Source: Sphingopyxis sp. (lineage in GTDB: Bacteria; Pseudomonadota; Alphaproteobacteria; Sphingomonadales; Sphingomonadaceae). Taken from it: DNA of 64,000 nucleotides. The stretch lies in the NCBI GenBank assembly GCA_013823985.1, contig PNNB01000015.1, positions 62,001 to 126,000 of the forward strand, written 5' to 3'. The translations under genes were made by a program, and so were the position numbers. Below, piece after piece: positions 8,405 to 17,390 of the stretch. Within the stretch, counting starts at the first letter, position 1; every line of letters begins with the position of its first letter. The notes beneath the pieces were generated by a model. The model did not search any database and was not told the DNA's origin. It worked only from the letters and a program-made list of their open reading frames with translations.

Positions 8405-9643
8405 TCAACCGCTATGCGCAGCGATCCATTCTTCCAGCACCGGCGCGATCCGTTCGCGCCATTTGCTGCCGTTGAAGATGCCATAATGGCCGACTTCGGG
8501 CGCCATATGGTATTTCTTGTGGCTGTCGGGCAGGCCGGTCGCGATTTTCAGCGCGGCTTTGGTTTGGCCGAGGCCGCTGATATCGTCACGCTCGCCTTCA
8601 ATGGCGAGCAGGGCGATGTCCTTGATCGCGCCCGGATCGACCAGCTTGCCGCGATAATTGAACTCGCCCTTGGGCAGCAGGTGGCGCTGGAACACGGTGT
8701 CGACCGTCTGCAGATAGAATTCCGCCGTCATGTCACAGACCGCGCGATATTCGTCGTAAAATTCCTTGTGCCGGTCCGCACCTTCGCCATCGCCTTTGAC
8801 GAGGTCGGAGAACATGGACCAATGGCTGATCATATGGTTGCCAAGGTTCATAGACATGAAGCCCGAAAGCTGCAGGAAGCCGGGGTACACGCGGCGGCCG
8901 GAGCCTTTATAATAAGGCGGCACGGTCGCGATGACATTTTGCACGAACCAGTCGTGCGGACGGCGGGTCGCGTGGTCGTTGACTGCAGTCGGGGCTTCGC
9001 GCGTATCGATCGGGCCGCCCATCATGGTCAGCGTGCGCGGGCGCAGCGGATGCTCGTTCGCGCTCATGATCGCGGCTGCGGCATAGGCCGGTACCGACGG
9101 CTGGCACACGGCCAGCATATGCGCGCCGCGTCCACCGGCATCGGGACCGATAAATTCGAGCCACTCGATCAGATAGTCAATATAGCTTTCCAGATCGAAA
9201 CCGCCGCCGGTCAGCGGCACGTCGCGCGCGTCTTTCCAGTCGGTGATATAGACGTCATAGACGGGCAGCATCCGCTCCACCGTCCCGCGCAATAGCGTGG
9301 CGAAATGCCCCGACATCGGCGCGCAGATCAGCAGGCGCGGCTTTTTGCTGCTGCCTTCATAGACGAAATGCTTGAGCTGGCCGAAGGGCTTGCGCGCTTC
9401 GTTGACTTCGGTGACGGGCAGATGCTTTCCGCCGATATCGACAAAGTCGAGTCCGAAGGCGGGCTTTCCGCGGGGCATTACCGAATGGGCAAAGACGTCG
9501 AGCGCGGACGCTGCAATGGGGGCCATACCGCCATAGCTGAACGGACCCGATGCAAAATTGTTCAGGAAATCGGCCTGTTTCTGCGCGATCCAGCCTGCGC
9601 CTGCAAGCCAGCTGCGTTGGATGTCATAACCGGTATAAAGCAT
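8405..9643 (-). CDS. phaZ: intracellular polyhydroxybutyrate depolymerase
   Basis: A 412-residue alpha/beta-hydrolase of the PhaZ (TIGR01849-like) family. The nucleophile is a cysteine rather than a serine: Cys180 in LAVCQPSVPA, as in the intracellular depolymerases of Cupriavidus type. Other family blocks are ICAPMSGHFATLLRG (oxyanion side), VYITDWKDAR, and the C-terminal PEVGHYGIFNG with the catalytic His. It degrades stored PHB to 3-hydroxybutyrate oligomers in the cytoplasm. No phaC or phasin is in the window, but hydratase and thiolase genes lie nearby. Confidence 0.92.
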   Translation of the reverse strand: MLYTGYDIQRSWLAGAGWIAQKQADFLNNFASGPFSYGGMAPIAASALDVFAHSVMPRGKPAFGLDFVDIGGKHLPVTEVNEARKPFGQLKHFVYEGSSKKPRLLICAPMSGHFATLLRGTVERMLPVYDVYITDWKDARDVPLTGGGFDLESYIDYLIEWLEFIGPDAGGRGAHMLAVCQPSVPAYAAAAIMSANEHPLRPRTLTMMGGPIDTREAPTAVNDHATRRPHDWFVQNVIATVPPYYKGSGRRVYPGFLQLSGFMSMNLGNHMISHWSMFSDLVKGDGEGADRHKEFYDEYRAVCDMTAEFYLQTVDTVFQRHLLPKGEFNYRGKLVDPGAIKDIALLAIEGERDDISGLGQTKAALKIATGLPDSHKKYHMAPEVGHYGIFNGSKWRERIAPVLEEWIAAHSG

Positions 9644-9796
9644 GGGTACGTCCTTAAATTAACTGTGCGGCGGCGTTTCCGGCCCCTGCATATCGGGCCC
9701 GACATAAGCCTTTATTGTGCATTGCACCATAAAAAACTTAACACTTCCTCCCTCTGCGCAATTGTTTGCGCCCCTGCGCACTGCTAGGCGCTACGC

Positions 9797-11608
9797 ATGA
9801 CTGACCAGACCCTCTTGGCTGAAACACCTTCCGACGCTGCGGAAAGCACCAAAACCGAAAACACCCCGCCGCCCCGCAAACTGGCCCAGTTGCGGATGGT
9901 CGCCCATTTCGCCAGCCATTATCCGCGCCAGATCCTGTACGCGGCCATTGCCCTTGCCGTTGCGGCCAGCGCGACGCTTGCCATCCCCGCCGGTTTCCAG
10001 CGGATCATCGACAAGGGCTTCATCGCCAATGGCGGCGATATCGACCCCTATTTCCGCTATTTGCTGATGATCGTAGCGGTCCTCGCCGTGGCGACCGCAC
10101 TGCGTTTCTATTTTGTGAGCTGGCTGGGCGAGCGTGTCGTTGCCGACATCCGCGTGGCGGTGCAGAAAAACCTGCTGCGCCTCGCGCCCCGTTTCTTCGA
10201 AGAAAACCGCCCCGCCGAAATCGCCAGCCGCATGACCGCCGACACCGCCGTGATCGAACAGATTGTCGGCACCACCGTCTCGGTCGCGGCGCGCAATCTC
10301 GTCATCGGCGTTGGCGGCATCGCCTATCTGTTCACCCTTGCGCCCAAGCTGACGGCGGCGTTGCTGATCGGCATCCCGATCGTCATCCTGCCCATCGTGT
10401 TCATCGGCCGGCGGCTGGAAAAGGCGTCACGCTCCTCACAGGACCGCGTGGCCGATATCGGCACCATCACCTCGGAAAGCCTGGGTGCGCTGAAAATCGT
10501 GCAGGCATTCGGGCAGGAGGGGCGCGAACATATCCGCTTTGCCGACGCGGTTGAAAGCACCTTTGCCGCGGCCAAGCGCCGCATCGGCCTGCGCGCCATG
10601 CTGACCGCCATTGTCATCGCCCTGATCTTCAGCGCCATCACGCTGCTGATGTGGGAAGGCGCGCAGGGCGTGGCCGAGGGGACGATTTCCGGCGGTACCA
10701 TCGCCGCCTTCGTGCTGACCGGCGGTCTGGTCGCAGGTGCGTTCGGGGCCCTGACCGAAGTCTATGGCGATCTGGTGCGCGGGGCGGGTGCCTCGGGCCG
10801 GTTGGCCGAACTGCTGGCGGCACAGCCCGACATCGCCCCGCCCGCCAAGCCTGTCGCCCTGCCCGTGCCACCGCGCGGACAGCTCGAATTCCAGAATGTG
10901 AACTTCCGCTACCCCACCCGTCCCGAAGTGTCGGCGCTGGACAATTTCAGCCTGAAGGTCAGCCCCGGCGAAACCGTCGCGGTGGTCGGTCCATCCGGCG
11001 CGGGCAAGTCGACCCTGTTCCAACTGGCGCAGCGTTTCTACGATCCCGAAAGCGGCGCGATCCGCATTGACGGCGTGGCCCTGACCAGCGCGGACCCGGC
11101 CGAAATCCGCCTGCGCATGGCTTATGTGCCGCAGGACACGGTGCTGTTCGCCTCCTCCGCGCGCGACAATCTGCGCTATGGCAACTGGCTGGCCGACGAC
11201 GATGCGATCTGGCACGCCGCCGAACAGGCCAATGCCGCGACCTTCCTGCGCGAATTGCCGCAGGGCCTTGATACCTATCTGGGCGAAGGCGGCGCGCGCC
11301 TGTCAGGCGGGCAGCGTCAGCGCATCGCGATTGCCCGCGCCGTGTTGCGGCAGGCACCGATCCTGCTGCTCGACGAAGCCACCAGCGCGCTCGACGCCGA
11401 AAGCGAACGTCTGGTGCAGGATGCGCTCGACCATCTGATGCAGGACCGCACCACCATCGTCATCGCCCACCGCCTCGCCACTGTAAGGTCGGCGGACCGG
11501 ATCATCGTGATGGACCAGGGCCGCATCGTCGAAGAAGGCGACCACGCCAAACTCAGCGCCGCCGGCGGCCTCTACGCCCGTCTGGCGAGTTTGCAGTTTG
11601 ATGCTTAG
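9797..11608 (+). CDS. ABC exporter, fused permease and ATPase (MsbA-like)
   Basis: A 603-residue half-transporter with six transmembrane helices (about residues 40-330) and a nucleotide-binding domain containing Walker A (VGPSGAGKST, about 393-402), the signature LSGGQRQR, Walker B (ILLLDEATSALD) and the H-loop (IVIAHRLAT). It should act as a homodimer and export a hydrophobic substrate such as a lipid or drug; the sequence does not say which. It diverges from phaZ across about 150 bases and is followed by an inverted repeat pair. Confidence 0.9.
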   Translation: MTDQTLLAETPSDAAESTKTENTPPPRKLAQLRMVAHFASHYPRQILYAAIALAVAASATLAIPAGFQRIIDKGFIANGGDIDPYFRYLLMIVAVLAVATALRFYFVSWLGERVVADIRVAVQKNLLRLAPRFFEENRPAEIASRMTADTAVIEQIVGTTVSVAARNLVIGVGGIAYLFTLAPKLTAALLIGIPIVILPIVFIGRRLEKASRSSQDRVADIGTITSESLGALKIVQAFGQEGREHIRFADAVESTFAAAKRRIGLRAMLTAIVIALIFSAITLLMWEGAQGVAEGTISGGTIAAFVLTGGLVAGAFGALTEVYGDLVRGAGASGRLAELLAAQPDIAPPAKPVALPVPPRGQLEFQNVNFRYPTRPEVSALDNFSLKVSPGETVAVVGPSGAGKSTLFQLAQRFYDPESGAIRIDGVALTSADPAEIRLRMAYVPQDTVLFASSARDNLRYGNWLADDDAIWHAAEQANAATFLRELPQGLDTYLGEGGARLSGGQRQRIAIARAVLRQAPILLLDEATSALDAESERLVQDALDHLMQDRTTIVIAHRLATVRSADRIIVMDQGRIVEEGDHAKLSAAGGLYARLASLQFDA

Positions 11609-11676
11609 GGGGCGGACGGTAAAAGCCCCGTCCCCGGACTCTGAGCTAAAATCCCATGACCTTATGCCCAAGTCCC

Positions 11677-11750
11677 GTCACCCTGAACTTGTTTCAGGGT
11701 CTTAGTTTTCAACGTCGCTGAATAAGACCCTGAAACAAGTTCAGGGTGAC
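11677..11750. repeat. inverted pair of the 25-bp dyad repeat
   Basis: The 25-base dyad at 11677-11701 is repeated in reverse complement at 11726-11750 with a 24-base spacer, giving a potential 25-bp stem directly downstream of the ABC exporter. At this spacing it could act as a transcript-end hairpin for the exporter or for the convergent DUF1465 gene. Confidence 0.88.
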
Positions 11751-11829
11751 GGTTGCTCTGAAGTCAACAGTAGGTTTCCTCACTTCCAAGGGGAGAGGGG
11801 GCTGTGATTCTAACGAAACTAAAAAAACC

Positions 11830-12285
11830 TCAGAACGACGCGCGGAGCCGTTCGATCATTGCCAGCGGTTCGGGCATCGGCTTTTCCGCGCTGCGCATTT
11901 TCTGGCTCATCCGTTGCAAACGGAAATAGAGGTCCTCGCTTGCGGCGATCAGGGTACGGGCTTCTTCGGGGAAGCGGTCGACCTGGAACGAGTCGCTCGC
12001 GGGGGAATAGCCCAGATCGCGCGCATCGGTCAGGCTGTCATAGTGGGAAATTTCACCGGCCAGCAGCGCTTTCTGGTTAAGCAACCACGCAATGCTGTGC
12101 ATCAGGCGCGTCGTCACCTTTAACGATTCGCAGGAAAAGGCGACGGAAATTTCAGGGGAAAGATTGACGGCCATCTGGTCACGGTCAAAATAGAAACGCG
12201 CCTCGTCGGCCAGAACCATCGCTTCGACGTACAGCGATTCCAGCAGTTTCGGGGTGAGTTCGTGATGCAGACTTTCCATCCGCAT
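11830..12285 (-). CDS. DUF1465 / RcdA-family protein
   Basis: A 151-residue, largely helical protein matching the DUF1465 family: SLYVEAMVLADEARFYFDRDQ, HSIAWLLNQKALLAGEIS and ALAMIERLRASF-type segments. The family includes Caulobacter RcdA, an adaptor that helps deliver substrates such as CtrA to ClpXP protease during the cell cycle. The start could be the Met at residue 1 or the Met three codons in. The family is recognised with good confidence; the adaptor role in this organism is inferred. Confidence 0.82.
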   Translation of the reverse strand: MRMESLHHELTPKLLESLYVEAMVLADEARFYFDRDQMAVNLSPEISVAFSCESLKVTTRLMHSIAWLLNQKALLAGEISHYDSLTDARDLGYSPASDSFQVDRFPEEARTLIAASEDLYFRLQRMSQKMRSAEKPMPEPLAMIERLRASF

Positions 12286-12412
12286 TCTTATGCCATGCGC
12301 GCGGCAAAATTGTTAGGGCTAATCGGCCCGAAACGGGGTCAGCGGCGCGACTGTGCCGGTATGAAACGCCTGATAGATAAATGTAAAATGGTTAAGATCG
12401 CGAAAAGGGCGA

Positions 12413-12610
12413 TCAGGCAATGATATCTGGCACAAGCTGGTCTTCCAGCCGCATGATGCGGTCCTTCAGGATCAGTTTCTTTTTCTTCAGCCGGGCAATC
12501 TGCAACTGGTCGACCATGGGCTGCGACATCAGCGCGCCAATGGCATCATCAAGGTCGCGATGCTCAATCTTTAACTGTTCGAGCTGCTGCTGGTAACCTT
12601 CGTCGTTCAT
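12413..12610 (-). CDS. YdcH-family (DUF465) small coiled-coil protein
   Basis: A 65-residue protein, MNDEGYQQQLEQLKIEHRD onward, with the basic run RLKKKKLILKDRI typical of the YdcH/DUF465 family. It is predicted to form a short antiparallel helical hairpin; function is unknown. A longer frame begins at 12679, but a ribosome-site-like GAGGGGATT directly before the ATG at 12610 and the family length favour the short form. A second member lies divergently 157 bases away. Confidence 0.85.
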   Translation of the reverse strand: MNDEGYQQQLEQLKIEHRDLDDAIGALMSQPMVDQLQIARLKKKKLILKDRIMRLEDQLVPDIIA

Positions 12611-12766
12611 AATCCCCTCTAACCTTATTGGGGTTAACAAGTCATCGTCAAAATAGGACCCACTATCCCATAACCACAAAACGGACCGAATTGGGGGAAG
12701 ACATCGTTAAGCTTTCATGATTTACTCTCGTTCCATGTCGTCGAGTCTCGTGAAAAGGAGAATGAG

Positions 12767-12934
12767 GTGAACAACAGTCACATGTCCGCATTGCGTTTGA
12801 AACATGCCGAACTGGAAGCAAAGCTGGAGCGTGAAGAGAACCGCCCGCTGCCCGATACCGGGCTGATCCATGCCCTCAAAAAACAGAAACTCCACCTGAA
12901 GGATATGCTCACGCAGGAATCGCTTCCTGCCTGA
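12767..12934 (+). CDS. second YdcH-family (DUF465) mini-protein
   Basis: A 55-residue frame starting GTG at 12767 (AGGAG at 12756-12760, six bases upstream): VNNSHMSALRLKHAELEAKL, then a short polar loop and ALKKQKLHLKDML. The helix-loop-helix pattern with a basic KKQKLHLKD block is the YdcH family hallmark, matching RLKKKKLILKD in the divergent neighbour. An ATG at 12782, in frame, is an alternative start without a comparable ribosome site. The pair probably arose by duplication. Confidence 0.75.
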   Translation: MNNSHMSALRLKHAELEAKLEREENRPLPDTGLIHALKKQKLHLKDMLTQESLPA

Positions 12935-13009
12935 CCCTCGGGCTTTTTCCCGGAATAAAATTTGAGCGGGGGTATCGCTTGCCCACTCGGCATCTGCTAG
13001 GTGCGGAAT

Positions 13010-15274
13010 ATGGAAAGCGCTACCCGTTCCGCCCGTAACATATTGACCGGCCTGCATGAAGTCATGGCGTCCAAAAACCATGCGCAGGCCAAGCTGAACC
13101 ATGTCGTCAATATTATCGGCGAGGCGCTGTCGAGCGAGGTGTGCTCGATCTACCTGCTGCGCGATGGCGCGCTGGAGCTGTTTGCGACACGCGGTCTGAA
13201 CGAGGCGGCGGTGCATGTCACCCGTCTGGGGCTGGGCGAAGGTCTGGTCGGTACGATTGCCGAAAATGTCGAGACGCTGAACCTCGACGAAGCCGCCGCG
13301 CATCCCAATTTCCGTTATGTCCCCGAAACGGGTGAAGAACGGTTCCACAGCTTTGCCGGTGTCCCCATCGTCCGGTCCGAACGCGCCGTCGGCGTGCTCG
13401 CCGTGCAGCATGTCGAGCCGCGCAAATATGAAGAGGTGGAGATCGAGGCGCTGCAGACGGTGGCGATGGTGCTGTCCGAACTGATTGCCAATGCCGATTT
13501 GATCGACGATCCCGAAATCGGTTCGGGCATCGAAACCGGCACGGTCAGCCTGACCGGCCTGCCGCTGGTGAAGGGCGCCGCCGCTGGGGTCGCCATTTTC
13601 CACCAGCCCAATGTCCGCATCGAACATACCGTGGCCGAGGATACCGAGGCCGAACGCCAGCGCGTCTATTCCGCCTTCGACAAGATGCGCGAACAGATTG
13701 ACCGCATGGCGAGCCAGATCGATTTCGGCACCGGCGGCGAACATGAAGAGGTCATCGCGACCTACAAGATGTTCGCCTATGACGAAGGCTGGAGCCGCCG
13801 GATCAACGAAGCCATCGACAGCGGCCTGACTGCCGAAGCCGCGATCGAACGGGTGCAGCAACGCACGCGGATGCGGATGCGGCAGATTGACGATCCGCTG
13901 CTCGCCGACCGGATGCACGATCTGGAGGATCTGTCGAACCGGCTGCTGCGCATCGTGTCGGGGCAGATGAGCACGGCGGCGCAACTGGGTCTCAAAAAAG
14001 ATACCATCCTGATTGCGCGCAACCTCGGCCCGGCCGAACTGCTCGAATATGACAAGCGCCGGTTGCGCGGGGTGATATTGGAAGAAGGTTCGCTCACCGC
14101 CCATGTCGTCATCGTGGCGCGCGCGATGGGCATTCCGGTTCTCGGCCGTGTGCGCGGCATTCGCCACAAGGTGCGCGATGGCGAGATGATCCTTCTCAAC
14201 GCCGACGAAAAGAGCGTTATCGTACGGCCGTCCGCCAGCACCGAGGAAAGTTTCCAGCACCAACTGGTCGACCGGCAGAAGAAAAAGGCCCGCTATGCCG
14301 CGATGCGCGACGATCCGGCGGTGACGAAAGACGGGCTTCCCATCACCCTGATGATCAACGCAGGGCTGCGCGACGACATGTCGGCGCTGGCGACCACGGG
14401 GGCAGAAGGCGTCGGCCTATTCCGCACCGAATTCCAGTTCCTGATTTCCGCCACCCTTCCCCAGCGCGAGCGGCAGCAGCGTTTCTACCGCGACGTGCTC
14501 GATGCCGCCGGGGACAAGCCTGTCATTTTCCGCACGCTCGACATTGGCGGGGACAAGGCGCTGCCCTATCTGAAGGACGAGACCAGCGAGGAAGAAAATC
14601 CCGCGCTCGGCTGGCGCGCGCTGCGCCTGTCGCTGGACCATGCAGGGTTGATGAAGACGCAGGCCCGCGCATTGATCGAGGCGTCGGCAGGCCGCACGCT
14701 GAACGTCATGTTCCCCATGGTGTCCGAACCGTGGGAATTTGACGCGGCCAAGGCCATCTTCGAAGGGCAGATGAACTTTCTGGGCAAGCTGAAAAAGCAG
14801 TTGCCGAGCAAGGTGCGCTATGGCGCGATGCTGGAGGTTCCGGCGCTCGCCGAAACGCTGGATATCCTGCTGCCGAAAATCCAGTTCCTGTCGATTGGCA
14901 CCAACGATCTGACGCAATTCCTGTTCGCCGCCGACCGCGCCGACCCGCGCCTTGCCGAACGCTATGACTGGCTGAGCCCTGCGATCCTGCGCTTTATCAA
15001 GCGGGTGGTCGACGCCACCGACGGGCATGGCGTCGATGTGGCCGTGTGCGGCGAAATGGGTGGACGCAGTCTGGAGGCCCTGGCGCTGATCGGTCTTGGC
15101 ATTCGCCGCCTGTCGATCACGCCCGCCGCCGTCGGTCCGGTCAAGGCCATGATCCGTTCCACCGATCAGGCCGCCATCAAGGCAAAGATGACGGAATTGC
15201 TCACATCGCCGACGCAAAATCTGCGCTCTGCCTTATCCGTCTGGGCCACGGCTCAGGGTATCGAAACAGGCTGA
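13010..15274 (+). CDS. ptsP: phosphoenolpyruvate-protein phosphotransferase PtsP (EI-Ntr)
   Basis: About 754 residues: an N-terminal GAF domain (about 15-165), the EI helical and swivelling phosphohistidine domain with EGSLTAHVVIVARAMGIPVL (catalytic His in TAH, about residue 365), and the C-terminal PEP-binding barrel with EGVGLFRTEFQF, GGDKALPYL, IGTNDLTQF and the Cys of VAVCGEMGG. This is enzyme I of the nitrogen PTS, which phosphorylates NPr from PEP and signals nitrogen and carbon state. An in-frame GTG three codons earlier (13001) is an alternative start. No ptsO or ptsN is nearby. Confidence 0.95.
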   Translation: MESATRSARNILTGLHEVMASKNHAQAKLNHVVNIIGEALSSEVCSIYLLRDGALELFATRGLNEAAVHVTRLGLGEGLVGTIAENVETLNLDEAAAHPNFRYVPETGEERFHSFAGVPIVRSERAVGVLAVQHVEPRKYEEVEIEALQTVAMVLSELIANADLIDDPEIGSGIETGTVSLTGLPLVKGAAAGVAIFHQPNVRIEHTVAEDTEAERQRVYSAFDKMREQIDRMASQIDFGTGGEHEEVIATYKMFAYDEGWSRRINEAIDSGLTAEAAIERVQQRTRMRMRQIDDPLLADRMHDLEDLSNRLLRIVSGQMSTAAQLGLKKDTILIARNLGPAELLEYDKRRLRGVILEEGSLTAHVVIVARAMGIPVLGRVRGIRHKVRDGEMILLNADEKSVIVRPSASTEESFQHQLVDRQKKKARYAAMRDDPAVTKDGLPITLMINAGLRDDMSALATTGAEGVGLFRTEFQFLISATLPQRERQQRFYRDVLDAAGDKPVIFRTLDIGGDKALPYLKDETSEEENPALGWRALRLSLDHAGLMKTQARALIEASAGRTLNVMFPMVSEPWEFDAAKAIFEGQMNFLGKLKKQLPSKVRYGAMLEVPALAETLDILLPKIQFLSIGTNDLTQFLFAADRADPRLAERYDWLSPAILRFIKRVVDATDGHGVDVAVCGEMGGRSLEALALIGLGIRRLSITPAAVGPVKAMIRSTDQAAIKAKMTELLTSPTQNLRSALSVWATAQGIETG

Positions 15275-15370
15275 ATTTACACCCTTTATCGATTGACTTT
15301 CGACCGCACGATGCCATTGTCCGGCATCCGCCCGGAGAGGTGGAGGGAGAACGGGCCGTGGAGATTTGCA

Positions 15371-16345
15371 GTGGGTGACGATTCACCGAGCGAGGAAGAA
15401 TTTCGTTTTCAGACCGTCGGCGAACAGCTGAAGGCGGAGCGTGAGCGCTTGGGTCTCAGTCTTTCCGACCTCGCTGCGAAAACACGTGTGCCGATGCGGC
15501 ATCTGGAATCCATCGAAAAATCCGACTTTGCCGCGCTTCCCGGCTCCACCTATACGCTTGGTTTTGCGCGTTCTTATGCCCGTGCAGTTGAGATGGACTC
15601 CGCCAAGGTCAGCACCGATCTGCGCGCCGAACTCGCCCAAGGCGGGCATGAAGGATATCAGGCACCGCTGCAGAATTACGAACCCGCTGACCCGGCCCGC
15701 GTGCCCTCGCGCGCGCTTGCTTGGACGGCGGCGGGCATCGGCGTCCTTCTGGTTGCAGCTTATTTCGTCTGGCGCAGCATGACGCTGGGCGGCGGCGGCG
15801 ACATTTCCATGCCCGTACCGGCGGCTGAAAAGGCGGCATCGGCGGCCACAGCGCCTGCCGACACGGCCATTGCCGAAGGCCCCGTTGTCCTGACCGCCAC
15901 CGACAATGTGTGGGTGAAGGTCTATGACGCCGACAACAAGCGGCTCTACGAAAAAGAAATGGTGAAAGGCGACAGCTTCACTGTCCCCGCCGATGCGAAC
16001 AAGCCGATGATCGTCACCGGACGGCCACAGGTCCTGACCGTAACGGTCGGCGGCAAGGAAGTTCCGGCGCTAGGCCCCGCAGACAAGACGGTCGCCGACC
16101 TTGAAATCAGTGCGAAGGCCCTGCTGGCCCGTGTTCCCGCCGGAAGCACGGCGACGAGCACGCCCGCAGCGACCACCACAAGCAGCAACAGCAGCACCGG
16201 ATCCAGCGCACCACGGGAACGGACCGTCGAACGCCGTGCGTCGTCGGCCACTCCGCCAGCGGCCCGCGCCCCCGAACCAACGGTGGAGAAAGCCGCGGAA
16301 GCACCTGCTCCGGCCGCGCCAGCGACGGAAAATAGCGGGAATTAA
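15371..16345 (+). CDS. RodZ-like membrane protein with N-terminal HTH and DUF4115
   Basis: About 324 residues: a Cro/CI-type helix-turn-helix (about 15-80, GEQLKAERERLGLSLSDLA), a single transmembrane helix (about 118-138, ALAWTAAGIGVLLVAAYFVW), a low-complexity linker and a DUF4115 beta domain (about 170-250, VVLTATDNVWVKVYDAD), ending in a Ser/Thr/Ala/Pro-rich tail. This is the RodZ/cytoskeleton-associated layout, linking MreB-type filaments to the envelope. GTG at 15371 is chosen because the conserved region starts right after it and GTGGAG lies eight bases upstream; an ATG at 15293 is possible but would prepend unconserved sequence. Confidence 0.8.
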   Translation: MGDDSPSEEEFRFQTVGEQLKAERERLGLSLSDLAAKTRVPMRHLESIEKSDFAALPGSTYTLGFARSYARAVEMDSAKVSTDLRAELAQGGHEGYQAPLQNYEPADPARVPSRALAWTAAGIGVLLVAAYFVWRSMTLGGGGDISMPVPAAEKAASAATAPADTAIAEGPVVLTATDNVWVKVYDADNKRLYEKEMVKGDSFTVPADANKPMIVTGRPQVLTVTVGGKEVPALGPADKTVADLEISAKALLARVPAGSTATSTPAATTTSSNSSTGSSAPRERTVERRASSATPPAARAPEPTVEKAAEAPAPAAPATENSGN

Positions 16346-16463
16346 GGCCGATCCCGCTTTTTCGGATTCCAAACTTTACATTCCCTGTTGCGTTCGGCCT
16401 TTATTGCGTGAATCGGGCAAGCTATAGAAACCTGCTTTGGTCGACATTCTGGAGGGTAGCCCA

Positions 16464-17390
16464 ATGACAATAAGAATCCTGCTCTTAGGCAGCGCCGCCT
16501 GCATGATGAGCGTGTCCGCGATTGCCCAAGAGGCGAATATCGAGGGCCGTGTCGGCAAGTTGGAAAAGGAAATGCGCGCAGTCCAGCGGCAGGTCTTCCC
16601 CAATGGCGCGGGCAAGTTTCTGGAACCCGAAATTCAGTCGCCCACGGCGCAAAAGCCGACGACATCCTCGTCGACCGCGACCGCCGACCTGCTCGTCCGT
16701 GTCGATGCGCTGGAAACGCAATTGGCAACGCTGACCGGCCAGTTCGAGCAGCATGACAATGCAATGCGGCAGATGGAAGTGCGGCTGAAGGCGATTGAAG
16801 CGCAGTTGAAGACGCAGGCCGATCAAGCCGCCGCAGGCACCGCCTCGGTCGCGCCTGTTGCCACCACGCCCGCCCCGACAATCGTGGCAACCCCCGCCGC
16901 CGCCAAGCCCAAGCCTGCAACACCTGCGCCGGCCGTGGCCGCCAAGCCGACCGCCGCGCGGACAGCCGCTGTTGCTGCAATCGAAAAGCCCGCGACCGGC
17001 GATGCGTTCGAAGATGGCTATACCTACGGCTTCCGTTTGTGGGAGGCGAAATTCTATCCCGAGGCACAGGTCACTCTGGAAGAAACCATCAAGAAGAACC
17101 CCAAGCACAAGCGCCTGAGCTACGCCCGCAACCTGCTCGGCCGCACATGGCTTGACGACAAGAAACCGGCAACGGCGGTCAAGGTGTTCTACGACAATTA
17201 CAAGACCGACCCACGCGGCGACCGTGCACCGGAAAGCCTGTTCTTCCTCGGCTCGGCGCTGACCGACCTCGGCAAAACCGCCGAAGCGTGCGAGGCGTTT
17301 AGCGAGTTGGCGAAATCCTATCCCGATGTCGCCGCAGGGCGTCTTGCCGACCGGATTGCGGGCGGCAAAACACGGGCCAAGTGCAAATAA
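16464..17390 (+). CDS. CpoB/YbgF-like periplasmic TPR protein
   Basis: A 308-residue exported protein: signal peptide MTIRILLLGSAACMMSVSAIAQ, a coiled-coil part (about 30-125), an Ala/Pro/Lys linker and C-terminal tetratricopeptide repeats (about 185-300, DGYTYGFRLWEAKFYPEAQ and PESLFFLGSALTDLGKTAEA). The layout matches CpoB, which coordinates the Tol-Pal machine with peptidoglycan synthesis at division. It precedes tilS and ftsH, the usual alphaproteobacterial order, although pal and tolB are not here. Its stop overlaps the tilS start by ten bases. The upstream ATG at 16437 would bury the signal peptide, so 16464 is used. Confidence 0.87.
   Translation: MTIRILLLGSAACMMSVSAIAQEANIEGRVGKLEKEMRAVQRQVFPNGAGKFLEPEIQSPTAQKPTTSSSTATADLLVRVDALETQLATLTGQFEQHDNAMRQMEVRLKAIEAQLKTQADQAAAGTASVAPVATTPAPTIVATPAAAKPKPATPAPAVAAKPTAARTAAVAAIEKPATGDAFEDGYTYGFRLWEAKFYPEAQVTLEETIKKNPKHKRLSYARNLLGRTWLDDKKPATAVKVFYDNYKTDPRGDRAPESLFFLGSALTDLGKTAEACEAFSELAKSYPDVAAGRLADRIAGGKTRAKCK

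Noticed and set aside
8016-8475. ORFs translating to PLGEAARLGGLPPSRSGEG-type peptides
   Set aside because: Same peptide appears at every R1/R2 repeat; repeat-derived, not a protein family.
12361-12423. 20-codon frame MKRLIDKCKMVKIAKRAIRQ
   Set aside because: No ribosome site, and its end overlaps the end of the YdcH gene; chance frame.
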